DNA of 7,093 bases from an uncultured Clostridium sp. (GCA_934746785.1 CAKVFO010000163.1:1-7093); one strand, 5' to 3'. Positions 1-5,980 are shown, counted from the first letter of the stretch. Numbers and translations: made by a program. Notes: generated by a model from the sequence alone, not told the origin.

Positions 1-20
1 ATATTCAGCACTCGCTATCA

Positions 21-53
21 AAAAAAGTTTTTAATTTTCTATACGTTAAAAAA
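21..53. repeat. Dispersed 33-nt AT-rich repeat, copy A
   Basis: This segment begins AAAAAAGTTTTT, contains CTATACGTTAAAAAA, and matches the segment at 2832-2864 in 31 of 33 positions. A diverged third copy lies at 2701-2734. It abuts the metE terminator stem so that its A-rich end forms the U tract of the minus-strand transcript. It has no coding potential and its function is unknown. Confidence 0.75.
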
Positions 54-94
54 AACAGAGTAACCTATACTTAACTATAGATTACTCTGTTTTT
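45..94 (-). terminator. Intrinsic terminator of metE
   Basis: The arms 51-63 and 82-94 pair over 13 bp (core ACAGAGTAA/TTACTCTGT). A further 5-bp inner stem (65-69 with 76-80) follows after one mismatch. Read on the minus strand, the stem sits four bases after the metE stop codon and runs into an uninterrupted T tract. The U tract is supplied by the A-rich end of an AT-rich repeat at 21-53. Confidence 0.9.
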
Positions 95-97
95 ATT

Positions 98-2377
98 TTA
101 TAAGTTCTTTCTTATATTTTTAGCTGCCTTTACCATATTAATTAAACTCTCTTTAGTTTCCTTTTCACCTCTTGTTTTCAACCCACAGTCTGGATTTATC
201 CATACTTTGTTCTTATCAAGTTTTGTTAAAATAACCTTTATTAATCCTTCTAACTCTTCTACTGATGGAACTCTTGGAGAATGTATATCATAAACTCCAG
301 GTCCTATTTCTAACTTAAAATTATTCTCTCTTAAAAAGTCTAATAAAGAGAAATCTGATCTTGCAGCTTCTATAGATATCACATCTGCATCCATATCATC
401 TATAGCCTTTATAATATCACCAAATTCACTATAACACATATGAGTATGAATAGAAGTTTCAGCTTTAACCTTTGAATTTGTTAATCTAAATGCCGGTATA
501 GCCCAATCTAAATAATCCTTATACCAATCTGCTTTCCTTATAGGAAGTTTTTCTCTTAAAGCTGCTTCATCAATTTGAATTATCTTTATCCCTGCTTTTT
601 CTAATTCTAAAACTTCTTCGCCTATAGCAAGACCAATTTGATATGTTATATCTTTAAGATCCAAATCTTCTCTTGGGAAAGACCAATTTAATATAGTTAT
701 TGGTCCTGTAAGCATTCCTTTAACATATTTATTAGTTAAACTTTGAGCATAAGTTATCCATTCTACACTTAAATCCTTACTTCTCTTAACATCGCCAAAA
801 ATTATAGGTGGCTTAACCCCTCTTGTTCCATATGATTGAACCCATCCATTAGTTGTAAAGATAAATCCATCAAGAAGTTTTCCAAAATACTCAACCATAT
901 CATTTCTTTCATACTCACCATGAACAAGTACATCTAAGTCAATATCTTCCTGGAATTTAATAACTTCTTGTATCTTTTTCTTAATACTTTCATTATACTC
1001 TTCCTTTGTTATATCATTATTTCTCAATGATTTTCTTAACTTTTTAATTTCTGAAGTTTGAGGGAAAGACCCTATAGTTGTTGTTGGTAAAACAGGAAGT
1101 CCTAATTCCTTCTTTTGAATATTTCTTCTAGTATCAAAATCCTCTTTTCTATGGAAATCTGAAGGTTTTAAGCTATCAACTTTATCTCTAACTTCTTTAT
1201 TGAAACATAATGGATTCACTAATTTATCATTTAATATTTTTTGATTATCTACATAAGCTTTATTATTCTTATAGTCTATATCATTAACAAGTTTCTTAAG
1301 TTCATTTAATTCAGCAAGCTTTTCTTCTGCAAAAGCCAAAGTTTCCTTATATTCATCCTTTAAATTAGTTTCATTTTTAACTGTATAAGGAACATGTAAA
1401 AGTGAACAACTTGTACTTAAAACTAAGTTTTCTTCGTTTACATAACCTTTTAATTCATTAAAAGTTTCAATAGTATTTTTATAATTATTTCTCCATATAT
1501 TTTTCCCATTAACTAAGCCTGCAAATAAAAGTTTATTTTTAGGGAATGCATATTTTTTTATAAGCTCTAAATTCCTATAACCTTCAATAAAGTCAAATCC
1601 ATATCCATCAAAATCAAGTTTTATTATATCTTCATAAATATCTCTTACATCACCAAAGTAAGTTTGTAAAATAATTTTATAATCATGATTTACTCCTAAA
1701 ACTTCTTTATATATTTTATTAAATAAATCTATATCATTCTTATCTAAATCAGTAACTAAAATAGGTTCATCTATTTGAAGATAACTTATATTTTCTTTAG
1801 CAAACTTACTAATAATATCCTTGTATACATTTATAAAATCTATTGTCCAATCTTTATTACTCTTATTATTTATAAGTTTAAGCATAGTGAAAGGACCTGT
1901 TATTACTGGTTTAGTATCAATTCCAAACTCTTTAGCCTCATTATATAGGGCAAATGGCTTATCATCATTTATTAATATTTTTGTATCATCTTCAATCTCT
2001 GGTACAATATAATGATAATTTGTATTAAACCATTTTTTCATAGGAAGAGCCTTTACATCCTTCCCATCTTCTTGATATCCTCTTGCCATAGCAAAATAAG
2101 TTCCAAGCTTTGAAAGATTTAATTCTTTATATCTTTTAGGAATTATATTTAAAAGAAATGCTGTATCTAAAACATTATCATAGAAAGAAAAATCATTACT
2201 TGGAATAATATCTATTCCTTTTTCCTTCTGAGTTTTTAAATAACTTTCTCTTAATTCTTTTGCAGTTTTCTCTAATTCTTTTTCTGTTATCTCTTTTCTA
2301 AAGAAACTTTCTACTGCAAACTTTAATTCCCTTTGAACACCTATTCTTGGATATCCTACAATTGTTGATTTTGTCAT
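98..2377 (-). CDS. metE: MetE, cobalamin-independent methionine synthase (5-methyltetrahydropteroyltriglutamate-homocysteine methyltransferase)
   Basis: This cytosolic enzyme makes methionine by moving the methyl group of 5-methyl-tetrahydrofolate (polyglutamate) directly to homocysteine without B12. The 759-residue product is full length for the family (E. coli MetE is 753). It begins with STIVGYPRIGVQRELKFA, the conserved N-terminal folate-domain start. The catalytic C-terminal barrel begins around residue 430 with PTTTIGSFPQT. The zinc ligands are visible as H646 and C648 (HMCYSEF), E670 (SIEAARSD) and C731 (NPDCGLKTR), each exactly five residues beyond E. coli H641, C643, E665 and C726. 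The ATG start follows AAGGAGGA with an 8-nt spacer. The gene is last in a single-gene unit preceded by SAM-I and cobalamin riboswitches and followed by an intrinsic terminator. It is therefore expected to be off when SAM or B12 is plentiful. The gene looks intact and functional. Confidence 0.98.
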   Translation of the reverse strand: MTKSTIVGYPRIGVQRELKFAVESFFRKEITEKELEKTAKELRESYLKTQKEKGIDIIPSNDFSFYDNVLDTAFLLNIIPKRYKELNLSKLGTYFAMARGYQEDGKDVKALPMKKWFNTNYHYIVPEIEDDTKILINDDKPFALYNEAKEFGIDTKPVITGPFTMLKLINNKSNKDWTIDFINVYKDIISKFAKENISYLQIDEPILVTDLDKNDIDLFNKIYKEVLGVNHDYKIILQTYFGDVRDIYEDIIKLDFDGYGFDFIEGYRNLELIKKYAFPKNKLLFAGLVNGKNIWRNNYKNTIETFNELKGYVNEENLVLSTSCSLLHVPYTVKNETNLKDEYKETLAFAEEKLAELNELKKLVNDIDYKNNKAYVDNQKILNDKLVNPLCFNKEVRDKVDSLKPSDFHRKEDFDTRRNIQKKELGLPVLPTTTIGSFPQTSEIKKLRKSLRNNDITKEEYNESIKKKIQEVIKFQEDIDLDVLVHGEYERNDMVEYFGKLLDGFIFTTNGWVQSYGTRGVKPPIIFGDVKRSKDLSVEWITYAQSLTNKYVKGMLTGPITILNWSFPREDLDLKDITYQIGLAIGEEVLELEKAGIKIIQIDEAALREKLPIRKADWYKDYLDWAIPAFRLTNSKVKAETSIHTHMCYSEFGDIIKAIDDMDADVISIEAARSDFSLLDFLRENNFKLEIGPGVYDIHSPRVPSVEELEGLIKVILTKLDKNKVWINPDCGLKTRGEKETKESLINMVKAAKNIRKNL

Positions 2378-2385
2378 AATATTAT

Positions 2386-2413
2386 TCCTCCTTAATCCTC
2401 ACTCCCAAGGATT
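2386..2413 (-). promoter_or_regulatory. Cobalamin-riboswitch expression platform: small hairpin next to the metE ribosome binding site
   Basis: On the minus strand, AATCCT (2413-2408) can pair with AGGATT (2399-2394) to form a 6-bp hairpin ending directly before the ribosome binding site AAGGAGGA (2393-2386). No U tract follows, so this is not an intrinsic terminator. The overlapping TCCTT (2411-2407) can instead pair with AAGGA of the binding site. This suggests that B12 control of metE acts at translation initiation. The pairings are visible; the switching is inferred. Confidence 0.45.
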
Positions 2414-2499
2414 TGATTTATTTTAAATACAAGGCAGGTTTCCTGACTTATCTTCAACCTACTCATTTTCACCTTCCCATTTCGTAAAACAGTGGTCTT

Positions 2500-2519
2500 A
2501 AAAAAGTGGCTTGTGCCAC
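2500..2519 (-). terminator. Terminator-like hairpin within the riboswitch insert
   Basis: On the minus strand, GTGGC-ACAA-GCCAC is followed at once by TTTTTTAA, the form of a short intrinsic terminator. It lies before the 3' half of the aptamer and before metE. A competing fold pairs 2500-2508 with 2538-2546 and forms a GAAA-capped stem. Whether it terminates transcription is unknown. Confidence 0.4.
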
Positions 2520-2700
2520 GCTTTTCAGCGCAGCAAACACTTTTTTCAGCCATGCAAAAGGTTCTAAAAGCAAAATAATTTCCTACTTAAAACACAATTT
2601 AATTATTTTGCTTTTCGCTTCTTTTGCGGCCTACAATTATTTTTTAACGTTTTTACCAACTTACATATCAGAAAGCCAGTAATACTCAGTACTTACTTTT

Positions 2701-2734
2701 AAAAAAATTTTATACTTTCCTGAACGTTAAAAAA
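2701..2734. repeat. Dispersed AT-rich repeat, copy C (diverged)
   Basis: This 34-nt segment keeps the repeat plan: an A-run, a T-run, TTTCCT, ACGTTAAAAAA. It reads TGAACGTT where the other copies have ATACGTT. It forms the entry side of the insert in the cobalamin aptamer. The other copies are at 21-53 and 2832-2864. Confidence 0.55.
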
Positions 2735-2831
2735 ATTTTCGTCCAACTTACAGTAGTGGGTGCTGCTCAGGATTTTCACCTGATTCCCTTTTACCTTCCT
2801 TTTACAGAAGCACCTTGTACATTTTAAACAC

Positions 2832-2864
2832 AAAAAAGTTTTTGATTTCCTATACGTTAAAAAA
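2832..2864. repeat. Dispersed 33-nt AT-rich repeat, copy B
   Basis: It is identical to the copy at 21-53 in 31 of 33 positions. It sits between the S-box terminator stem and the cobalamin aptamer, and its A-rich end provides the U tract of that terminator on the minus strand. The same arrangement is seen after metE. Confidence 0.75.
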
Positions 2865-2891
2865 TGCACTAGAGACTAATCTCTAGTGCAT
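2857..2891 (-). terminator. Intrinsic terminator of the SAM-I riboswitch
   Basis: A perfect 12-bp stem (ATGCACTAGAGA with its complement TCTCTAGTGCAT, 2864-2875 and 2880-2891) has a 4-nt loop and is followed on the minus strand by TTTTTTAACG. It lies 24 nt beyond the 3' P1 strand of the S-box aptamer. CTAAGAGA in the aptamer 3' end can pair (one bulge) with TCTCTAG in the terminator, a plausible antiterminator when SAM is absent. The terminator is clearly visible; the antiterminator pairing is inferred. Confidence 0.9.
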
Positions 2892-2914
2892 GAATACGAC
2901 ACCTGAAATTACCC

Positions 2915-3027
2915 TCTTATCTCTTAGCTAAATAGCTACAGGAATTAGCACCTTTAAAACTTCAATAAATGAAATCTTAAGGTTGCTGGGCTTCATAGGG
3001 CCAGTCCCTCCACCACTCTTGATAAGA
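2915..3027 (-). ncRNA. SAM-I (S-box) riboswitch aptamer
   Basis: The minus strand reads TCTTATC (P1, 3027-3021), AAGAGTGGTGGAGGGA, CTGGCCCTATGAAGCCC, AGCAACC, then AAGGTGCTAATTCC, closing with GAGATAAGA, whose GATAAGA (2921-2915) pairs perfectly with the first strand. These are the hallmark conserved blocks of the S-box/SAM-I family, and 113 nt is normal length. Transcription should start about 6 nt upstream. SAM binding stabilises P1 and allows the downstream terminator to form, so this is an OFF switch. It is the first of two riboswitches in the metE leader. Confidence 0.96.
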
Positions 3028-3040
3028 AATCTTTTTTCTA

Positions 3041-3070
3041 ATTATAAACATATAATTAAATTTATGTCAA
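3041..3070 (-). promoter_or_regulatory. Sigma-A promoter of the metE leader
   Basis: The minus strand has a perfect -35 TTGACA (3070-3065) and a perfect -10 TATAAT (3046-3041), separated by 18 nt. The expected start is near 3034, just upstream of the S-box P1 strand, giving a metE leader of about 655 nt. A strong promoter fits control by attenuation rather than by an activator. Confidence 0.88.
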
Positions 3071-3088
3071 TACTTTTTTTGGTAAAAT

Positions 3089-3787
3089 TTAATTTTTCTT
3101 CATATCCATCATTTCTGCATATTGAGGAGTTCCAAGTCCAAAACCTCCTGCAACTTCATGAATCATTCCTGTAACATAAGATGAATCATCACTTGCATAA
3201 TATAATACAGCTTTTGCTATATCCTCTGGAACTGCTGCCCTGTTTAAAGGCACATGTCTTAAAAATGATTCTAAAAATTCCTTAGGCATATTATCTTTTA
3301 AAGCCTTCGTTAATGTCATACCTGGAAGTACTGCATTACATCTAATATTACTTCTTCCATATTGCACTGCAATATTTTGAGTCAATGAATTTATTGCTGC
3401 TTTAGACACACAATAAGCTACTCTTGATAAATCAGGAACTACTGATCCAATAGATGAAATATTCACTATACTGCCGCCACCATTCTTAACCATAACAGGA
3501 ATTGCTGCCTTAGATGGAAGATACACGCTCCTCAAATTATTACTAATGATATTTATAAATTCATCTGAATCTCCATTTACTACATCAAGATCAACCTTTA
3601 CATTTGTAGAGCCAAAGTTATTTACTAAAATATCAATTTTGCCTTCATTCTTAACAATTTCTTCAATCATGTTAGTACAACTTTCTTTTTTATATGTATC
3701 AAAATAAACATACTTAGCAATTATATTTCCTAACTTATGTTTTTTTATACTTATAAATACAAAAGTTGTACTCTTATCACTACTCAC
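3089..3787 (-). pseudogene. N-terminally truncated short-chain dehydrogenase resembling 7-alpha-hydroxysteroid dehydrogenase
   Basis: From KYVYFD onwards the reading frame follows clostridial NADP-dependent 7-alpha-hydroxysteroid dehydrogenase (about 266 residues, bile-acid oxidation at C7). It shares stretches such as RIAYCVSK/RVAYCVSK, NIRCNAVLPG and YVTGMIHEVAGGF, recalled from the C. absonum enzyme. Visible motifs are NNFG at 56-59, Asn84, the Ser111-112 region, and catalytic YxxxK at Y125/K129. The first strand and helix of the Rossmann fold with the TSSTRGIG cofactor loop are absent, a loss of roughly 35-45 residues. The only available start is GTG at 3785-3787 with no ribosome binding site. 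Only 49 nt separate it from the divergent oxidase gene, too little for the missing end. It should not bind NADP(H) and is called a pseudogene. A general SDR with another steroid or alcohol substrate is also possible. Confidence 0.82.
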
Positions 3788-3806
3788 TATAACTTTTCAT
3801 ATAATA
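3777..3806 (+). promoter_or_regulatory. Candidate sigma-K (late mother-cell sporulation) promoter for the CotA-like gene
   Basis: CATATAATA (3798-3806) fits the sigma-K -10 form CATA-N3-TA. A CAC element (3778-3780) lies 17 nt upstream, compatible with the short sigma-K -35. TATAAT (3800-3805) is embedded, but no TTGACA-like box lies at the right distance. B. subtilis cotA is a sigma-K gene, which makes the reading plausible. The -35 lies inside the truncated dehydrogenase. Confidence 0.4.
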
Positions 3807-3836
3807 CATTAAGCATTAATTTTAGGAGGCTAAACA

Positions 3837-4475
3837 ATGAAATGTAAAACTAATCCCTCTGATCCTAATACTATTACTAAATTTATAGACAAACTTCCTA
3901 TTCCTTCTGTTGCAAAGGATATTCATGATAAATACCCAGATACCTGTGATAAGAATCATTATATAATCACTATGGAAGAAGCTTATCATAAGTTTCATTC
4001 TGACTTTCCAGCAACTTATGTATGGGGATATGATGGATTATATCCTGGTCCTACTATAGAAGCCTTTAAAGATGTTTCTACCTTTGTAGAATGGCGTAAC
4101 AACTTACCTAGCAAGCATTTCTTGCCTTTTGACTATACTCTTCACGGTACTCAAGATGACCCAGAAGTAAAAACAGTAGTTCATCTTCATGGAGCAAAGG
4201 TTGAATGGGAAAGTGATGGATATCCAGAAGCTTGGTATACTAGAAATTATGAAATTACTGGTCCAAAATTTTCATGTAGAGAATATGAATATACAAATCA
4301 TCAGCCAGGCACTACTATATGGTATCACGATCATGCCATGGGAGAAACAAGATTAAATGTTTATGCTGGTCTTGCTGGTTTTTATATTCTTAGAGATTCC
4401 CTTGAAAAAAGATTAAATCTTCCTAAAGGAGATTATGAAATTCCAATGTTAATTCAAGATAAATCCTTTAAATAG
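3837..4475 (+). pseudogene. cotA: CotA-like spore-coat multicopper oxidase (laccase/bilirubin oxidase type), N-terminal fragment
   Basis: This 212-codon frame is the first part of a CotA-family multicopper oxidase, which oxidises phenols or bilirubin-like substrates with O2 and forms part of the spore coat in Bacillus. KFIDKLPIP, WGYDGLYPGPTIE (about 63-75), HLHG (H116, H118) and WYHDHAMG (H164, H166) are present. The last two provide type 2 and type 3 copper ligands equivalent to B. subtilis H105, H107, H153 and H155. The ATG start follows TAGGAGG with good spacing. The frame stops at TAG (4473-4475) just after IPMLIQDKSFK, where B. subtilis CotA continues with a segment of about 46 residues. 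The remaining protein resumes immediately in another frame, so the gene was broken by an internal deletion. There is no signal peptide, as usual for CotA. Confidence 0.88.
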
Positions 4476-5283
4476 AAAATATCGTTTTAGAATATTAAAC
4501 GGTTCTAATAGAAGACAATATACTTTAAGCTTTTCTAACAAAACACCTTTTATACAGATTGGTACTGATGGTGGATTCATAGATATGCCTACTACCATAA
4601 CTTCATTTTCTCTTGACCCTGCTGAAAGAGTTGATGTAATTGTTGATTTCAGCAATCTTAAAGACGAAATTTTTACTCTTATAAATACAGATGCTGAAGC
4701 TGATGAAAATACTAGTATAGTAATGCAATTTAGAGTAACAAAAGAATTAAAATGTAAAGATAAAAGTGAAATTCCTCAAATGCTTCGCCATATGCCTGCT
4801 TTAAAAGAAGAAGATGCACATGTAATAAGGACAATTCCTATAACTCCAGGCCATGACCACTTTGGCAGGCCAATGCTTATGATGAATAATAAAATGTGGA
4901 GTGACCCAGTTACTGAAATGCCTGTACTTGATACTATTGAAGTTTGGAATATTGTTAATGCAATTCCTGTTCCTCATCCTATTCATCTTCACTTAATACA
5001 ATTTAAATTAATAAGCAGAACACCTTTTGATAGAGATAAATTCAATAAAACAGGGAAAATTGTTTTCATAGGTAAACCTGAAAGTCCAAAAGACTATGAG
5101 AAGGGGTTTAAAGATACTATTGATGCTCCACCTGGTATGGTTACTAAATTTATAGTACACTTTACTGGCTACCCTGGTGAATATGTATGGCACTGTCATT
5201 TTCTTGAACATGAAGATCATGATATGATGAGACCTATGAAAGTTTTAGATAACTCATATCAAACTCAATGTATTAAAAACTAG
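4474..5283 (+). pseudogene. cotA: CotA-like multicopper oxidase, C-terminal fragment (frame-shifted)
   Basis: Family similarity resumes at RKYRFRILNGSNRRQY (4474 on), in a different frame from the upstream half, and runs 269 codons to the TAG at 5281-5283. It contains DPAERVDVIVDF, GRPMLMMNNKMWSDPVTE, HPIHLH (near 4974-4991) and WHCHFLEHEDHDMM (near 5187-5228). These supply the type 1, 2 and 3 copper ligands equivalent to B. subtilis H419, H422, H424, H491, C492, H493, H497 and M502. The two fragments total about 481 residues against 513 in B. subtilis CotA. The gap matches the start of the second cupredoxin domain (the ETILVNGKVWPYLEVEP region). An internal ATG at 4585 could in principle start translation but has only a weak upstream GGTGG, so separate expression is doubtful. 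Preserved ligands suggest the break is recent. Confidence 0.87.
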
Positions 5284-5302
5284 ATTTAATTTTCCATTAG
5301 TA

Positions 5303-5340
5303 AAAAATATAGGAATGTAGATTTTAAACCTACATTCCTT
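5303..5340. terminator. Convergent intrinsic terminator between the oxidase and the cysteine-rich gene
   Basis: AGGAATGTAG (5311-5320) pairs perfectly with CTACATTCCT (5330-5339) around a 9-nt loop. On the minus strand it is followed by ATATTTTTTA, a good terminator for the gene ending at 5360. On the plus strand the trailing sequence is TTAAAAATTC, so it is weaker for the oxidase gene. It lies between two convergent genes. Confidence 0.75.
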
Positions 5341-5359
5341 AAAAATTCAATAATAAATT

Positions 5360-5953
5360 TTATTTCTGAAGAATAAAGGAAATTGAATCTAATGGAATTA
5401 AATAAAACCTCTGATTTCTACACTTCTCTGTTGATTTTACCCATAACAATTCTTCACTATATCCTATTATTATTCCACTGACAGGTCTATTAGATAAATC
5501 AATAGCATCTACTCCTATTTCATATTCTGTATTAAAAGCATTGCATCTAAAATTAATCAATGCATTTAATAAATCTGTTCTTTCAGTGAAATTAAAGTCT
5601 CTAGGACATCTATTATATCTTCTTCTTATTTCTTCACAGAAACATCTCAAACTATCTCTACATATTGAAAATTGTACTGCCTGTATTGCATTAACTGGTA
5701 TAATAGCATTTCTATCGGTATCATCAAATTCAGGAGTATATCCGTTAGGAACAGTTATATCTGCATTTAAAGATACTAAGCTATTACATTTTAATCTAGG
5801 ACATACACAATTAACTGCATCTAGCCTATTAAATAAAGTGTAAAATCTAAGTCCATTATTACTTCCCATATCATCTATACTTAAATCTAAGGCATTAAAA
5901 TTTAATAAAAATCTTAATGCATCTATTAAATCACCATTTTCATAATTATTCAT
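5360..5953 (-). CDS. Cysteine-rich protein of unknown function, 197 residues
   Basis: I do not recognise this family. The product has nine cysteines (49, 51, 56, 98, 104, 106, 116, 137, 178), several in CxC or close pairs (CVCPRLKC, CFC). There is no signal peptide or membrane segment. It opens with an acidic MNNYENGDLIDALRFLLNFNALDL. The C-terminal 40 residues (SGIIIGYSEELLWVKS, then FYLIPLDSISFI) alternate strand-like segments in the manner of a small beta-barrel domain. The ATG start has GAGAGGG 9 nt upstream, and the gene ends before a good terminator. Cysteine-rich soluble proteins beside coat genes are often spore-coat or exosporium components, and the neighbour is CotA-like, so a coat role is possible but unproven. 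A palindrome at 5981-6001 lies about 30 nt before the start and may control it. The frame looks intact. Confidence 0.75.
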   Translation of the reverse strand: MNNYENGDLIDALRFLLNFNALDLSIDDMGSNNGLRFYTLFNRLDAVNCVCPRLKCNSLVSLNADITVPNGYTPEFDDTDRNAIIPVNAIQAVQFSICRDSLRCFCEEIRRRYNRCPRDFNFTERTDLLNALINFRCNAFNTEYEIGVDAIDLSNRPVSGIIIGYSEELLWVKSTEKCRNQRFYLIPLDSISFILQK

Positions 5954-5980
5954 GTTAAATACCCTCTCAATCCAATGTGC

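Larger units (their letters stand above)
2498..2736 (-). repeat. Hairpin-rich insert inside the cobalamin aptamer (possible small non-coding mobile element)
   Basis: About 235 nt without a credible ORF separate two conserved aptamer boxes. The segment contains a 27-nt imperfect inverted repeat (2554-2580 with 2601-2627, four mismatches, 20-nt loop). It also has a stem of GCTGCGCT/AGCGTGGC capped by GAAA (2515-2534), a terminator-like hairpin (2500-2519) and a diverged copy of the 33-nt AT-rich repeat (2701-2734). TTAAAAAA occurs at both edges (2498-2505 and 2728-2735), which could be a target duplication but is low complexity. It may be a MITE-like intergenic element or an unusually large riboswitch arm; the sequence alone cannot decide. 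Confidence 0.6.
2428..2819 (-). ncRNA. Cobalamin (B12) riboswitch aptamer, interrupted by a large insert
   Basis: Read on the minus strand, the conserved cobalamin-riboswitch blocks occur in order. The 5' P1 strand is TACAAGG (2819-2813). It is followed by AAGGGAATCAGGTGAAAATCC, a GCAGCACCC block and ACTACTGT. After a gap come CCACTG (2495-2490), GGGAAGG and TAAGTCAGGAAACCTGCC, closing with CCTTGTA (2434-2428), which is the perfect complement of the first strand. The usual aptamer is about 200 nt, but this one spans 392 nt. About 235 nt separate GGACGAAAA (to about 2736) from CCACTG (2495), where only about 20 nt are normal. All core blocks outside the insert are present, so binding may survive if the insert folds out as a peripheral arm. 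It lies directly downstream of a SAM-I riboswitch and upstream of metE, where B12 would repress the B12-independent enzyme in favour of MetH. Confidence 0.93.

Noticed and set aside
1..20. Possible gene end at the left edge
   Set aside because: The 20 nt outside the repeat are too short and show no recognisable feature.
1821..2012. Plus-strand 63-codon frame opposite metE
   Set aside because: It lies wholly inside metE on the other strand, has no ribosome binding site and reads as low-complexity hydrophobic sequence. It is a shadow of an AT-rich gene.
2498..2736. CRISPR array or phage attachment site in the insert
   Set aside because: There are no regularly spaced direct repeats, only inverted repeats and one 10-nt direct repeat; no integrase is nearby.
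2891..3034. T-box leader as the reason for the terminator upstream of the cobalamin aptamer
   Set aside because: No T-box bulge sequence or specifier loop is visible, while all S-box blocks are present.
2983..3174. Plus-strand 63-codon frame
   Set aside because: It overlaps the S-box aptamer, the metE promoter and the dehydrogenase end, has no ribosome binding site and no recognisable protein features.
4473..4490. TAG at 4473-4475 as a recoded codon (pyrrolysine or read-through) or programmed frameshift
   Set aside because: The same frame meets another TAG a few codons later. About 46 family residues are missing at the junction, which recoding would not explain.
4449..5220. Minus-strand frames at 4449-4655, 4801-4992 and 5008-5220
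   Set aside because: All are antisense to the CotA-like coding sequence, whose conserved motifs are on the plus strand.
5541..5843. Plus-strand 100-codon frame
   Set aside because: It is antisense to the cysteine-rich gene, which has a good ribosome binding site and terminator; the plus frame has neither.
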